From Anaerolineaceae bacterium (lineage in GTDB: Bacteria; Chloroflexota; Anaerolineae; Aggregatilineales; Phototrophicaceae): DNA of 64,000 nucleotides. Positions 26,276-34,706 of the stretch are shown one piece after another. Numbering within the stretch: position 1 is the first letter of the stretch; every line of letters starts with the position of its first letter. Made by a program: the position numbers and the translations under genes. Where the stretch lies: contig JAPPOB010000005.1 in the NCBI GenBank assembly GCA_028818375.1, positions 62,001 through 126,000 of the forward strand. The letters are read 5' to 3'. Below the pieces are notes generated by a model. That model was not told where the DNA came from. It saw nothing but the letters and a program-made list of their open reading frames with translations, and ran no database searches.

Positions 26276-27117
26276 GCGTCACTCTCAGCGCATTCGGCGA
26301 CGAAATCGCCCAGGACCTTGACAAGCAACTGGCCGTCCTCAACGAGCTGGGAGTCCCGGGCCTTGATCTGCGCGCCGCCTGGGGCATCAACGTCCTGCAA
26401 CTCAGCGACGACCAGGCCCGCCAGGCCCGCGCCGCCTGCGACGCCGCCGGAATCCGCGTCAGCGCGCTGGGCAGCCCGGTCGGCAAGTCGCCCCTCGCCG
26501 AGCCCGTCGCCCTCGACGACCAGCGCATCCGCCGCCTGGTCGACATTGGCGACATCCTCGCCTGCTCGCGCATCCGCATCTTTTCCTGGTATCCCGAAGA
26601 CACCTCCAGCAACGATCACTATGACCAGTACGTCCCGCAGGTGATCGATCGCCTGGCCGCGCTCAGCGCCATCGCCGCCGATGCCGGCTTCACCCTGCTG
26701 CACGAAAACGAGCGTCATATCGTCGGCGACCGCCCGGAACGGGTGCTGGCCTTCGCGGAAGCCATCGACAGCCCGCACTTTCGCCTCATTTGGGACCCGG
26801 CCAACTACGTGCAGGTGGGCGTGCTGAACAGCATGCAGTACTTTGAGGCCCAGGCGGAACGCGTCGACTGCGTACACGTCAAGGACTCCCGCGCAGACAA
26901 CACGGTCGTCCCGGCAGGGGAGGGGGATGGCCAGTTTCCAGAATTGATGGCCGCGCTGCGCGAGCGCGATTTTGACGGCGTACTGGCCCTGGAGCCGCAT
27001 CTCAAGCTGGCTGCCCACAGTATCGGCTTCAGCGGCCCGGACGGCATGACCCGCGCCGTAAACGCCCTCCGCGCGGTGATGGCTGACGCTGGTCTTGAGG
27101 AACGCCGATTCGTCTGA
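26272..27117 (+). CDS. Sugar phosphate isomerase/epimerase (TIM barrel)
   Basis: 281 residues; ATG overlaps the stop of the dehydrogenase gene by 4 bases. Metal-site strands: FTLLHENERHIVGD (Glu), FRLIWDPANYVQVG (Asp), VDCVHVKDSR (His) and GVLALEPHLKL (Glu). Same superfamily as the gene at 24155, but only distantly similar to it. Expected to be a cytoplasmic, metal-dependent isomerase, epimerase or eliminase acting on the keto product of its coupled dehydrogenase. Confidence 0.9.
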   Translation: MSVTLSAFGDEIAQDLDKQLAVLNELGVPGLDLRAAWGINVLQLSDDQARQARAACDAAGIRVSALGSPVGKSPLAEPVALDDQRIRRLVDIGDILACSRIRIFSWYPEDTSSNDHYDQYVPQVIDRLAALSAIAADAGFTLLHENERHIVGDRPERVLAFAEAIDSPHFRLIWDPANYVQVGVLNSMQYFEAQAERVDCVHVKDSRADNTVVPAGEGDGQFPELMAALRERDFDGVLALEPHLKLAAHSIGFSGPDGMTRAVNALRAVMADAGLEERRFV

Positions 27118-27305
27118 ACCGTGCCGCCCAACCCAGGGGGCCAACCGGCCGTCCTCCAGCTGTCCCGCAGCCCGACCAACCTGTTTAGCGATTCGGGCCA
27201 CTCACCGCGTAGTTCACAGGGTCTGGCAGCTCCCGACTCTTTCGCCCTCCTGCCCTTCACCTTCGCGTAAAATAGGTGCGTCCTGACAAGCAGCGAGGGT
27301 TCCCC

Positions 27306-28244
27306 ATGCAACTGCGACGACTCGGCAACAGCGGTGTGCGCGTCTCCGCCATCGGCCTCGGCACGAACCAGTTCGGCGGAGTCGTGGACCAGAACGATGT
27401 CCACAACATCCTGTCTCTCGCCCGCGAACTGGAAATTAACTTCATCGACACTGCCAATGCCTATACCGGCGGCGCGTCCGAGCGACTGCTGGGGCGCGCC
27501 CTGCGCGGTCAGCGTGACAGCTTCCTCGTCGCCACCAAGGCCTTCTTCCCCGTCGGCCCTGGCCCCAACGACCGCGGCACCTCACGCTATCACCTGCTGC
27601 GCGCCGTCGAGGACAGCCTGCGCCGCCTGCAGACGGACCACATCGACCTGTACCAGATGCACCGCTGGGACTGGCGCACGCCCATCGAACAGACGATGCG
27701 CACGCTGGATGATCTCGTCAGCGCCGGCAAGCTGCGCTATATCGGCGCTTCGAATTACATGTCCTGGCAACTGGCGCAGGCCAACCTGCTGGCGCAATTC
27801 AACGCCTGGGAGCCGCTCGTCAGCGTCCAGTCCCACTATCACATGCTGGAGCGCCAGGTCGAGGACGAGGTGCTACCCTTTTGCCAGCAGGGCGGCTTGG
27901 GCTTCATCCCCTACTTCCCACTGGCCGGCGGCTTCCTGACCGGCAAGTACACGCGGGAAGCCGGCGCGCCGCCTGGCTCGCGCGGGGAAACCAGCGCTTA
28001 CGTGCAACGCTACATGACCGACGCCAATTACAGCCTTGTGGAGCACCTGGAAAGTTGGGCCCGCGAGCGGGAGCATACGATGGCCGAACTGGCCCACGCC
28101 TGGTTGCTGGCCCGCCCCGAGGTCTGCTCCGTCATCTCCGGCGTCACGCGTCCGGACCAGCTGCGCGCCAACGCCCGCGCCGCCGACTGGCAACTCACGC
28201 CAGACGACTACGACGAGGTCAACGCCATCCTGGCTGGTGAGTGA
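27306..28244 (+). CDS. Aldo/keto reductase
   Basis: 312 residues from ATG 27306 (GAGGG upstream; a TAAAAT box near 27267 could be a -10). TIM-barrel AKR features: GLGTNQFGG, FIDTANAYTGGASERLLG (catalytic Asp and Tyr), LVATKAFF (catalytic Lys), DHIDLYQMHRWD (catalytic His) and the NADPH-binding C-terminal region SVISGVTRPDQLRAN. Would reduce an aldehyde or ketose with NADPH. It closes the sugar-oxidation cluster, 188 bases after the preceding gene. Confidence 0.93.
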   Translation: MQLRRLGNSGVRVSAIGLGTNQFGGVVDQNDVHNILSLARELEINFIDTANAYTGGASERLLGRALRGQRDSFLVATKAFFPVGPGPNDRGTSRYHLLRAVEDSLRRLQTDHIDLYQMHRWDWRTPIEQTMRTLDDLVSAGKLRYIGASNYMSWQLAQANLLAQFNAWEPLVSVQSHYHMLERQVEDEVLPFCQQGGLGFIPYFPLAGGFLTGKYTREAGAPPGSRGETSAYVQRYMTDANYSLVEHLESWAREREHTMAELAHAWLLARPEVCSVISGVTRPDQLRANARAADWQLTPDDYDEVNAILAGE

Positions 28245-28314
28245 CACAAGGGGGCTTTGTTGTTAGTGTAATTGAGAATAAAATCTCGGGAATGTAATAC
28301 CTGGACGGCTTACC

Positions 28315-28809
28315 TTATCTGTCTGTTATGCAGCGAAGACTGCCTGGCAACTCGAAGATTGGGCGCATGGCATCGAGCTTCTTCGTAATTTTGTAGGTGA
28401 CCGCCTGACCTTCTGCCATCCGTACCAGACTGCCAGCCCGGTTCTCGGCGACCTCGCCCTTGCGCCACATGTTGAACACAATTGCATGGGGACAAATACC
28501 AAGGCACAAGAGGTAGTCATAGCTTCTGTCCAGGCGAACATGATTGAACTGGAAAGTCCCGTTTGCACCAAGTGAAGCCGTCTTGACCTCAAACCGACAA
28601 TTCTCAATTCGCAGATCCGTTTCAGAAGTTCGCTTGCTCTTGTCTACTTTTATTCCCGCCAACGTCAGATATCGCCGAACGAATTCCTCACCGATCTCAC
28701 CCCTGTTGGTATTTCCGAGGCTTCGATAACCAATCAGTGGTGATCCCTGCCAGATATCCTCAGGAACGTGCTCCCGGATGATTTCCACCATCAGCGAAAT
28801 CGGATTCAC
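28315..28809 (-). CDS. Probable PD-(D/E)xK restriction endonuclease
   Basis: 164 residues if started at GTG 28809, whose GTGA overlaps the stop of the methyltransferase gene; GTG 28824 or ATG 28791 are alternatives. EIGEEFVRRYLTLAGIKV is followed by ETDLRIENCRFEVKTASLG, an Asp and then Glu-x-Lys spacing that fits a PD-(D/E)xK nuclease core. The rest is unlike families I recognise. Context (overlap with a methyltransferase, compositional island) makes a type II restriction enzyme the best guess. Cleavage site unknown. Confidence 0.62.
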   Translation of the reverse strand: MNPISLMVEIIREHVPEDIWQGSPLIGYRSLGNTNRGEIGEEFVRRYLTLAGIKVDKSKRTSETDLRIENCRFEVKTASLGANGTFQFNHVRLDRSYDYLLCLGICPHAIVFNMWRKGEVAENRAGSLVRMAEGQAVTYKITKKLDAMRPIFELPGSLRCITDR

Positions 28810-29555
28810 GATGGCGGTTCCCACAGACCCTTGCCACTCCCCCGTTTCCAGAAAACCAGGAAGTAGGAATGGTTTTTCCTGGCATGTACCTGACGTATCG
28901 CCCGACTTACACCTGGCCGATTGTTTCTCACTACAACGAACAGGTCCTCGGCGACAAATCCCAAATCATCGTACATTTGCATGATCTCTACGTGGGTGAA
29001 TCGCTGGCGATTTGAACATACTTCGTCCTGGCACTTGACAATCAGAACACCCCGTTCGCTCAGGACGCGCCACGCCTCACACCCGGCGTCCCGGTACAAT
29101 TCCAGCACAGCCTCGTGGTATTTGCTACCTGTCTGGTTGCCCGAACTGTTGTTTCGATAATGTCTTTCGAACGGAGTATGCGATTTGTGGGCCGTACCGC
29201 CTGGCGAATGCATGTAGGGTGGATCGAGAACGACGCAGTCAATCTCACCATCAACATAGGGTAGTGAGCGGCAATCGACTCCACCCTGTATATCAGTAGC
29301 CCTTAGTTCGTAGCGGCCTGCCGGTACGTTGCGCCAGAAGACCCCCTTGCCATAAGTGACATCTGCCACAACGCTTCCCGGCTTTACATACAGGTCGAGT
29401 ATGTGGGGAAACGTGCCGTCATTTCCGTTCGTATATGCGCTGAATACAAGATTGTTTGTCGAGGTGCCATTCTTGACTTTACGATCATTTGAACTCGGCA
29501 AGAATCTTTCAGTCTCAACTTTGGGCGCGACTTTGAGTCCGAGACGAGTCTGCAT
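28806..29555 (-). CDS. DNA methyltransferase (N4/N6 amino type)
   Basis: 249 residues. Catalytic motif IV DPPYMHSPGG (DPPY at about 112-115) and a SAM-binding motif I region VVADVTYGKGVFWRNV about 45 residues earlier. The DPPY form means methylation of an exocyclic amino group (adenine N6 or cytosine N4). C-terminal RKNHSYFLVFWKRG is typical of these enzymes. Overlaps the endonuclease-like gene. Would protect host DNA at the shared recognition site. Confidence 0.85.
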   Translation of the reverse strand: MQTRLGLKVAPKVETERFLPSSNDRKVKNGTSTNNLVFSAYTNGNDGTFPHILDLYVKPGSVVADVTYGKGVFWRNVPAGRYELRATDIQGGVDCRSLPYVDGEIDCVVLDPPYMHSPGGTAHKSHTPFERHYRNNSSGNQTGSKYHEAVLELYRDAGCEAWRVLSERGVLIVKCQDEVCSNRQRFTHVEIMQMYDDLGFVAEDLFVVVRNNRPGVSRAIRQVHARKNHSYFLVFWKRGSGKGLWEPPS

Positions 29556-29634
29556 GTTTTCGCTCCCTGCTACCCTGTTCAGATTATAACCTCTTCCTGT
29601 TGACTCGACTCTTGCTCAGTGAGTCCTGGGTAAA

Positions 29635-30654
29635 TCAAGGAATTGACACCTGGCGCAACCTCTCCGCCGCCTGCTCCGGCGTCAGATCGCGCTGGGCCTC
29701 CGCCAGCAATTCAAAGCCCACCATGAACTTGCGCACCGTCGCCGAGCGCAGCAGCGGCGGCAGGAAATGCGCGTGCAACTGCCAGTGCGCCTCGCCACCC
29801 GCCGGCGCCTGGTGCCAGCCCATTGAGTAGGGGAAGGGTGCGTTGAACAGTCCATCATAACGCCGCAACAACTCGCGCAACAGCGAGGCCAGGGCGTCCC
29901 GCTCAAAATCGTCCAGGTCCTGCAACTGGCCGACCTGCCGACGCGGCAGCAGCAGGGTCTCGAAAGGCCACAGCGCCCAGAAGGGCACCAGCGCCAGCCA
30001 GTGCTGATTCATGCCGACGATTCGATCGCCACAGCGCAGTTCGCTGTCGGCGTAGTCCGGCAGCAGCGGTCGCCCGCCATGCGCCCGGGCGTATTCCCGT
30101 TGCCGGGCGTCCTCGCGCGCCACAATCGTCGGCAGCAGGTCGCAGGCCCAGATCTGGGCGTGCGGGTGCGGGCTCGACGCGCCCATGGCGTCGCCGCGGT
30201 TCTCGAAGAGTTGCACGTGCCGCCAGCGCTGTCCCAGGTCGGCCAGCAACTGCGCCTGCACGTCGATGAGGTGACGCAAATCCGTCAGCGCCATCGCCGC
30301 CAGGGTCGCGTCGTGTCGCGGCGAAAAACACAGCACCTGGCAGTCGCCGCGAACCGCCTCCAGCTGCAAAAGCGGCTCGTCTCTCGCCGCTGCCGGGCGC
30401 GCTTCAGGCAGCAGGGCAGGGAAGTCGTTGCGGAACAGGAAGGTCCGCTCGTAGTGCGGGTTGCGAATGCCGCCGGCCCGTTCGTTGCCAGGGCAGAGAT
30501 AACAGTTCGGGTCGTGGGCCGGCATACGCTCAGGCGCCGGCGCCTCAAGCGCGCCCCGCCACGGCCTTTTGGCCCGCTGCGGCGAGACCAGCACATATTC
30601 CCCCGTCAGCAGGTTTTTCCGCCGATGCGGGTGCTCAAGCGGGTCCAGTTGCAT
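29635..30654 (-). CDS. galT: Galactose-1-phosphate uridylyltransferase
   Basis: 339 residues, normal GalT length. Features: NLLTGEYVLVSPQRAKRPW, zinc-type CYLCPGN, LFENRGDAMGASSPHPHAQIW with the catalytic HPH, and C-terminal HWQLHAHFLPPLLRS (HxHxxP-like metal site). Exchanges UMP between UDP-glucose and galactose-1-phosphate. GGGAGAGG precedes the ATG at 30654. The partner galK is at 3774-4919; no UDP-glucose 4-epimerase gene is in the window. Confidence 0.95.
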   Translation of the reverse strand: MQLDPLEHPHRRKNLLTGEYVLVSPQRAKRPWRGALEAPAPERMPAHDPNCYLCPGNERAGGIRNPHYERTFLFRNDFPALLPEARPAAARDEPLLQLEAVRGDCQVLCFSPRHDATLAAMALTDLRHLIDVQAQLLADLGQRWRHVQLFENRGDAMGASSPHPHAQIWACDLLPTIVAREDARQREYARAHGGRPLLPDYADSELRCGDRIVGMNQHWLALVPFWALWPFETLLLPRRQVGQLQDLDDFERDALASLLRELLRRYDGLFNAPFPYSMGWHQAPAGGEAHWQLHAHFLPPLLRSATVRKFMVGFELLAEAQRDLTPEQAAERLRQVSIP

Positions 30655-30694
30655 TGCCCTCTCCCGGCCAACTCATCTCGCCATTGTACTTCTC

Positions 30695-30740
30695 CGCTTT
30701 CCCTGAGGGATGGTTTCCCGCGGCTGAGCGGGAAAGCGGC
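30695..30740. repeat. Palindromic repeat R9
   Basis: CCGCTTTCCCTGAGGGATGG followed by TTTCCCGCGGCTGAGCGGGA and AAGCGG. The outer CCGCTTTCCC/GGGAAAGCGG arms and inner TTTCCCGC/GCGGGAAA arms can pair. It lies between the divergent galT and LLM-enzyme genes. Confidence 0.7.
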
Positions 30741-30814
30741 CGGAGCATTGGGCGCGCCTGGCCATCGCGTTCTCCCGCCGTTACACTGGCCGCAACAGAC
30801 ATGAGGAAACCGCC

Positions 30815-31582
30815 ATGACCCGCATGCACGTCGGCGTTCAGATGCAGCCCCAGCACTGCTCCTGGCCGGAATACATCGAGGCCGTCCGCAGAGTCGAGGC
30901 CATGGGCGTCGACAGCATCTGGAACTGGGACCACTTTTTTCCACTCACGGGCGACCCCGAAGGCGAGCACTATGAAGGCTGGACGGCGCTCAGCGCCATC
31001 GCGGCCAGCACCTCGCGCGCCGGCGTGGGTTGCTTCGTCACCTGCAACAGCTACCGCAATCCGGCCCTGCTGGCCCAGATGGCCAAGACGGTGGACCACA
31101 TCAGCAATGGCCGGCTGCTCTTCGCCATAGGCGCCGGCTGGTTCCAGCGCGATTATGACGAGTTCGGCTACGAGTTCGGCACGGCCGGCAGCCGTCTGCG
31201 TCAACTTGAGGCCGATCTGCCAGCCTTCAGGGCCCGGCTGCAGGCCGAAGTGCCGCCACCCATCCAGGACCCGCTGCCCGTCATGATCGGAGGGGGTGGT
31301 GAAAAAGTCACGCTGCGCATCGTGGCCGAGCAGGCCGACCTGTGGAACACCTTCGGCCCGCCAGACTCCTGGATCCACAAAAACCGGGTCCTCGACGACT
31401 GGTGCGCCAGGGTCGGGCGCGACCCCGCCGATATCATCCGCACTGTCGGCGTGGGTGAGCAGGATCTGACGGCCAACCTCGACGAGTACGCCGCGGCCGG
31501 GGCCACCTGGTTCATCTTCAGCCGAACCGTCCCCTGGGACTATGAACCCCTCGAGCGCCTGATCCGCTGGCGCGACGGTTGA
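30815..31582 (+). CDS. LLM-class (luciferase-like) flavin/F420-dependent oxidoreductase
   Basis: 255 residues, TIM-barrel bacterial-luciferase fold: RMHVGVQMQP at the start, MGVDSIWNWDHFFPL, VGCFVTCNSYRNPALLAQMAKTVDHISNGR (the family's central signature), LFAIGAGW, and LPVMIGGGGEKVTLRIVAEQADLWN. The form is closest to F420-dependent members. Substrate cannot be named. GAGGAAA lies ahead of the ATG; a TACACT box near 30783 could be its -10. Confidence 0.88.
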   Translation: MTRMHVGVQMQPQHCSWPEYIEAVRRVEAMGVDSIWNWDHFFPLTGDPEGEHYEGWTALSAIAASTSRAGVGCFVTCNSYRNPALLAQMAKTVDHISNGRLLFAIGAGWFQRDYDEFGYEFGTAGSRLRQLEADLPAFRARLQAEVPPPIQDPLPVMIGGGGEKVTLRIVAEQADLWNTFGPPDSWIHKNRVLDDWCARVGRDPADIIRTVGVGEQDLTANLDEYAAAGATWFIFSRTVPWDYEPLERLIRWRDG

Positions 31583-31671
31583 CCCGGGGGACGGTGGGTC
31601 CAGACTCTCTGCCGCTGTAACATGTCAGGCAACCGGGGATTCGGCTGCAGCGAAATCCCTCAGTGGAGACG

Positions 31672-32322
31672 CTAGGGACCCCGCATCGGGTCGTCCAGCT
31701 CCTCCAGTTCCTCCGCCGAGGCCCGCTGCCGGATCACCCGCCACGAACCCCAACTGATCGCCAGCGCCGAGAGGGATACGAAACCCACAAAAAGCAGCCA
31801 CGGGGGCAGGAACAGGCCCGCCACAATCGGCGCCGCCCCGAGGACCAGGGTAAACAGCGACTGCAAGGGATGCGCCAGAGTCAGCAGCAGCGAGACCTTG
31901 ATCAGGCGCCCCATCGGCAGGTCGAACATCACCAGCAGCGGCCAGGCGTAGAGGTTCGCCAGCAAAAGCACCAGACCGACGATCAGGGTCAGACTGCGCA
32001 GAAACCAGACGACAGCCTCAGGCAAGGGTATCGTCGCCAGGGCCTGCAGGTTCACCAGCACCAGCGCGCCCAGTGCAAAGTCCAGCAGGCCCAGCAGGGT
32101 TGCCTTGCGCCACTGCCGACGCATTGTGCTGAAAAAGGTCGCGAAAAATTCACGGTCCTTGTTGCGCGCCAGCGGAGTCATGACCGCGAACAACCCGGCG
32201 GTCGCCGCCGGCAGCGGAATGATCATCAGCGACAGAAAGACCCATGCAATGTTGGAGATCACCAGGGTTGCCACCCGGTCCAGTGGCGACCCGGGCTCGG
32301 GAATCAGACCTGACAGTCGCAT
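31672..32322 (-). CDS. DUF624 (YesL-like) membrane protein
   Basis: 216 residues, five or so membrane segments: VATLVISNIAWVFLSLMIIP, PLPAATAGLFAVM, GLLDFALGALVLVNLQAL, VVWFLRSLTLIVGLVLLLANL and HPLQSLFTLVLGAAPIVAGL. DUF624 proteins accompany carbohydrate ABC importers in Firmicutes and Chloroflexota; function unknown. GGAGGACTGAAC precedes the ATG. No importer permease is adjacent here. Confidence 0.8.
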   Translation of the reverse strand: MRLSGLIPEPGSPLDRVATLVISNIAWVFLSLMIIPLPAATAGLFAVMTPLARNKDREFFATFFSTMRRQWRKATLLGLLDFALGALVLVNLQALATIPLPEAVVWFLRSLTLIVGLVLLLANLYAWPLLVMFDLPMGRLIKVSLLLTLAHPLQSLFTLVLGAAPIVAGLFLPPWLLFVGFVSLSALAISWGSWRVIRQRASAEELEELDDPMRGP

Positions 32323-32416
32323 CAGTTCAGTCCTCCAGGAAAGCGGTCGTCAGGCACTTGGCCCGGCGCGACCTCGCGCAGATCGTCACGAAAACGGGCA
32401 GGGCAAGTGGACGCCA

Positions 32417-33376
32417 TCACTCCGCCAGAAACCCGAATATCGCGTCCTGATGCCCAGGCAGGGTCTCGTGCCCGTAGTCCGGATAGTGGCGCACCGACTT
32501 CGGCGACGCAATCCTGTTGAAGGCCGCATACTGCGTGGAGGGCGGGCAGATCTGGTCCATCAGTCCGGTGCCCATCAGCAGCTCGGCCCGGATGCGCGGC
32601 GCCAGATGCTGGATGTCGATGTACCCCAGTTGCGTAAAGATATCCCGCTCGCGCTCGTGCAGCGGGTCGAAATGCCGGAACCATGTCCGCAGTTCGCCAT
32701 AGGCGTTCTCGTCCAGGTCCAGCTCCCAGACCCGCAGATAGTCGCTCAGGAAGGGGAAGATCGGCGCGGCGCGGAAGATGCGCGGCTCCAGCGCCGCGCA
32801 GGCGATGGTCAACGCGCCGCCCTGACTGCCGCCCGTGGCGCAGACGCGGTCCGGGTCGACCTGCGGCATGTCCATCACAATGCGCGCCAGCTGCGCCGTA
32901 TCGAGGAATATCTGACGGTAGAGCATGTCGTCGGGAGGGCCCGCCAGGCCGCGAATGATGTGCCCCTGGCGTGTCGTGCCCAGATGGCCGCCACTGTCTT
33001 CGGACAGGCCGCCCTGACCGCGACAGTCCAGCGCGGCGACGGTGAAGCCCTGCGCCACGTAGCCCAGTTTGTCGACCCAGTCGCCGGCGTTGCCGGAGTA
33101 GCCGTGGAACATCAGCACGGCCGGTCCCAGGCCGATCAGGGATTTGGGGCGCAGCAACTTTGCGTGCACCCGCGCGCCGCGCACACCGCTGAACCACAGG
33201 TGATGGCATTCGGCGAAATCGGCGTGGAAGTCGGCCGGTTGCAACTCCACCTCATCATCCTGGGCCTCCAGCTCCGCCAGGGCGCGGGCCCAGTAGTCGT
33301 CGTGGTCCACCGGCCGCGGGTTGCGGCCGCGGTACGAGGGCAATTGTTCGACGGGCATGTCAAAGAGTAGCGGCAC
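32417..33376 (-). CDS. Acetyl xylan esterase / cephalosporin-C deacetylase (CE7)
   Basis: 319 residues, alpha/beta-hydrolase CE7 family. RGQGG (oxyanion/sub-family motif), nucleophile GGSQGGALT, Asp in GLMDQICPPSTQ and His in YPDYGHE form the expected triad. Removes O-acetyl groups from xylo-oligosaccharides or similar small acetylated sugars in the cytoplasm. Start GTG at 33376 follows GGGAG. A close paralog lies at 34707-35672 on the other strand, with an MDR dehydrogenase between. Confidence 0.93.
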   Translation of the reverse strand: MPLLFDMPVEQLPSYRGRNPRPVDHDDYWARALAELEAQDDEVELQPADFHADFAECHHLWFSGVRGARVHAKLLRPKSLIGLGPAVLMFHGYSGNAGDWVDKLGYVAQGFTVAALDCRGQGGLSEDSGGHLGTTRQGHIIRGLAGPPDDMLYRQIFLDTAQLARIVMDMPQVDPDRVCATGGSQGGALTIACAALEPRIFRAAPIFPFLSDYLRVWELDLDENAYGELRTWFRHFDPLHERERDIFTQLGYIDIQHLAPRIRAELLMGTGLMDQICPPSTQYAAFNRIASPKSVRHYPDYGHETLPGHQDAIFGFLAE

Positions 33377-33480
33377 GGCTGGTCTCCCGGGTCACACCTG
33401 CCTGGGCAGTGTAGCGTCTTATGCGGCAGGCGGGCAATGTGATTGAACTTTCGACGATGGTGTGGCGTGCGGCGCGTCCC

Positions 33481-33550
33481 GGGCGATTTGATCAATCGCC
33501 CGTACAGCGTTTTTGGATTGTTGTACGGGTGACATATCATGTCGCCCGCC
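33481..33550. repeat. Pair of type-2 palindromic repeats
   Basis: GGGCGATTTGATCAATCGCC (from 33481) and GGGTGACATATCATGTCGCC (from 33527), each bordered by GTAC. A reverse-orientation copy of the second is at 35718-35744. They belong to a different repeat family from R1-R13. The 290 bases between the esterase and dehydrogenase genes hold nothing else. Confidence 0.8.
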
Positions 33551-33666
33551 ATACCGGCACACGCGGCGGCGGGCATTCTGGCGGATTCCCTGGATTGCCC
33601 CAAATGGCATCCGCAAAGGGCCCGCGCTACACTTCAGCCGCCTTTTGCCCCCGGGAGTTTCCGTCC

Positions 33667-34680
33667 GTGCCCACCACCTATCAGTCCCTGCCCGCCAGCA
33701 TGCGCGCCGTCCAGGTCATGGCCCCTGGCCGCGCCGAGTTCATCGAAGCCCCCTTGCCGGACCTGCAGCCCGGTCATGCTCTCGTGCGCACGCGGCTGTT
33801 GTCGCTCTGCGGCAGTGATTACCAGTGGCTGCATCACTTTGACCCCGACGACTATCCCATGGCGCCCGGCACGACAGGCCACGAAGTGCTCGGCGAGGTG
33901 GTCGCCCACGACGCGCCCGGACACGACCTGCCGCCCGGTCGCCTGGCGCTGACCCTCATCCCGGACCACAGCGGCATGGCCGAATACTGCCTTGTCAAGG
34001 CCAGGGACGTACTCTATCTGCCGCCGGAGGCGCCGCCGGCGCACTTGCTGCAGGCCCAGCAATTCGGCACGGTCATCTACGCCTGCAAGCAACTGCCCAA
34101 CGTCATCGGCCAGGACGTGGCCGTCATCGGCCAGGGCTCCGCCGGCCTGTGGTTCGATCTGATGCTGCAGCGCATGGGGGCGCGGCGCGTCATCGCCATC
34201 GACCTGCAGGCCCATCGGCTGCAGGCCGGCCAGCTCTACGGCGCGACCGACACCATCCACAACGCCGTTGACGACCCCGTGGCCGCCGTCGCCGACCTGA
34301 CTGGCGGGCGCATGGCCGACATCGTCATTGAAGCCGCCGGGGAGGTCGAGAGCGTCAACCTCGCCGTGGCCCTGACGCGGCGCGACGGCTTCCTGCTCAA
34401 CTTCGGCGCGCCGCGCGCCAGCAGCATGCCCTTCCCGATGAAAGGCTATTTCTACAAGAACCTGACGATGCGCGCCGCCGTCGGCGCCACGCGCGACCCT
34501 GCCAATTCCAGTACGCGCCAGGCGCTGCAGATGATCGCTTCAGGCGAGGTCGACGCCGGGCCCCTGATCACCCACAGCTTCCCCTTCGACCGGGTGCTGG
34601 AGGCCTACGAACTGCAGGGCGCGCGCGACGAGGGCGCGATCAAGATATTGATCGATATGCAGGGTGCCAATCACAGCTGA
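33667..34680 (+). CDS. Zinc-type medium-chain alcohol/polyol dehydrogenase
   Basis: 337 residues from GTG 33667 (GGGAG 9 bases upstream; an in-frame ATG at 33700 is the alternative). MDR family: LLSLCGSDYQWLHHF (catalytic-zinc Cys), GTTGHEVLGEVVA (GHE), Rossmann loop VAVIGQGSAGLWF, and DIVIEAAGE. The structural-zinc four-Cys lobe is absent. Related to sorbitol/threonine dehydrogenase-like enzymes; substrate unknown. 26 bases ahead of the CE7 gene on the same strand, so probably cotranscribed with it. Confidence 0.88.
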   Translation: MPTTYQSLPASMRAVQVMAPGRAEFIEAPLPDLQPGHALVRTRLLSLCGSDYQWLHHFDPDDYPMAPGTTGHEVLGEVVAHDAPGHDLPPGRLALTLIPDHSGMAEYCLVKARDVLYLPPEAPPAHLLQAQQFGTVIYACKQLPNVIGQDVAVIGQGSAGLWFDLMLQRMGARRVIAIDLQAHRLQAGQLYGATDTIHNAVDDPVAAVADLTGGRMADIVIEAAGEVESVNLAVALTRRDGFLLNFGAPRASSMPFPMKGYFYKNLTMRAAVGATRDPANSSTRQALQMIASGEVDAGPLITHSFPFDRVLEAYELQGARDEGAIKILIDMQGANHS

Positions 34681-34706
34681 ATCATGCAACCAGGGGAGAG
34701 CGACCC

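Larger units (their letters stand above)
28245..29634. mobile_element. AT-richer restriction-modification-like island
   Basis: This stretch is visibly richer in A and T than its neighbours, with stretches such as TAATTGAGAATAAAATC at the left and TTCAGATTATAACC at the right. It holds only a DNA methyltransferase and a small PD-(D/E)xK-type protein, both on the minus strand. No integrase, terminal repeat or target duplication was found. Horizontal gain is inferred. Confidence 0.5.
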
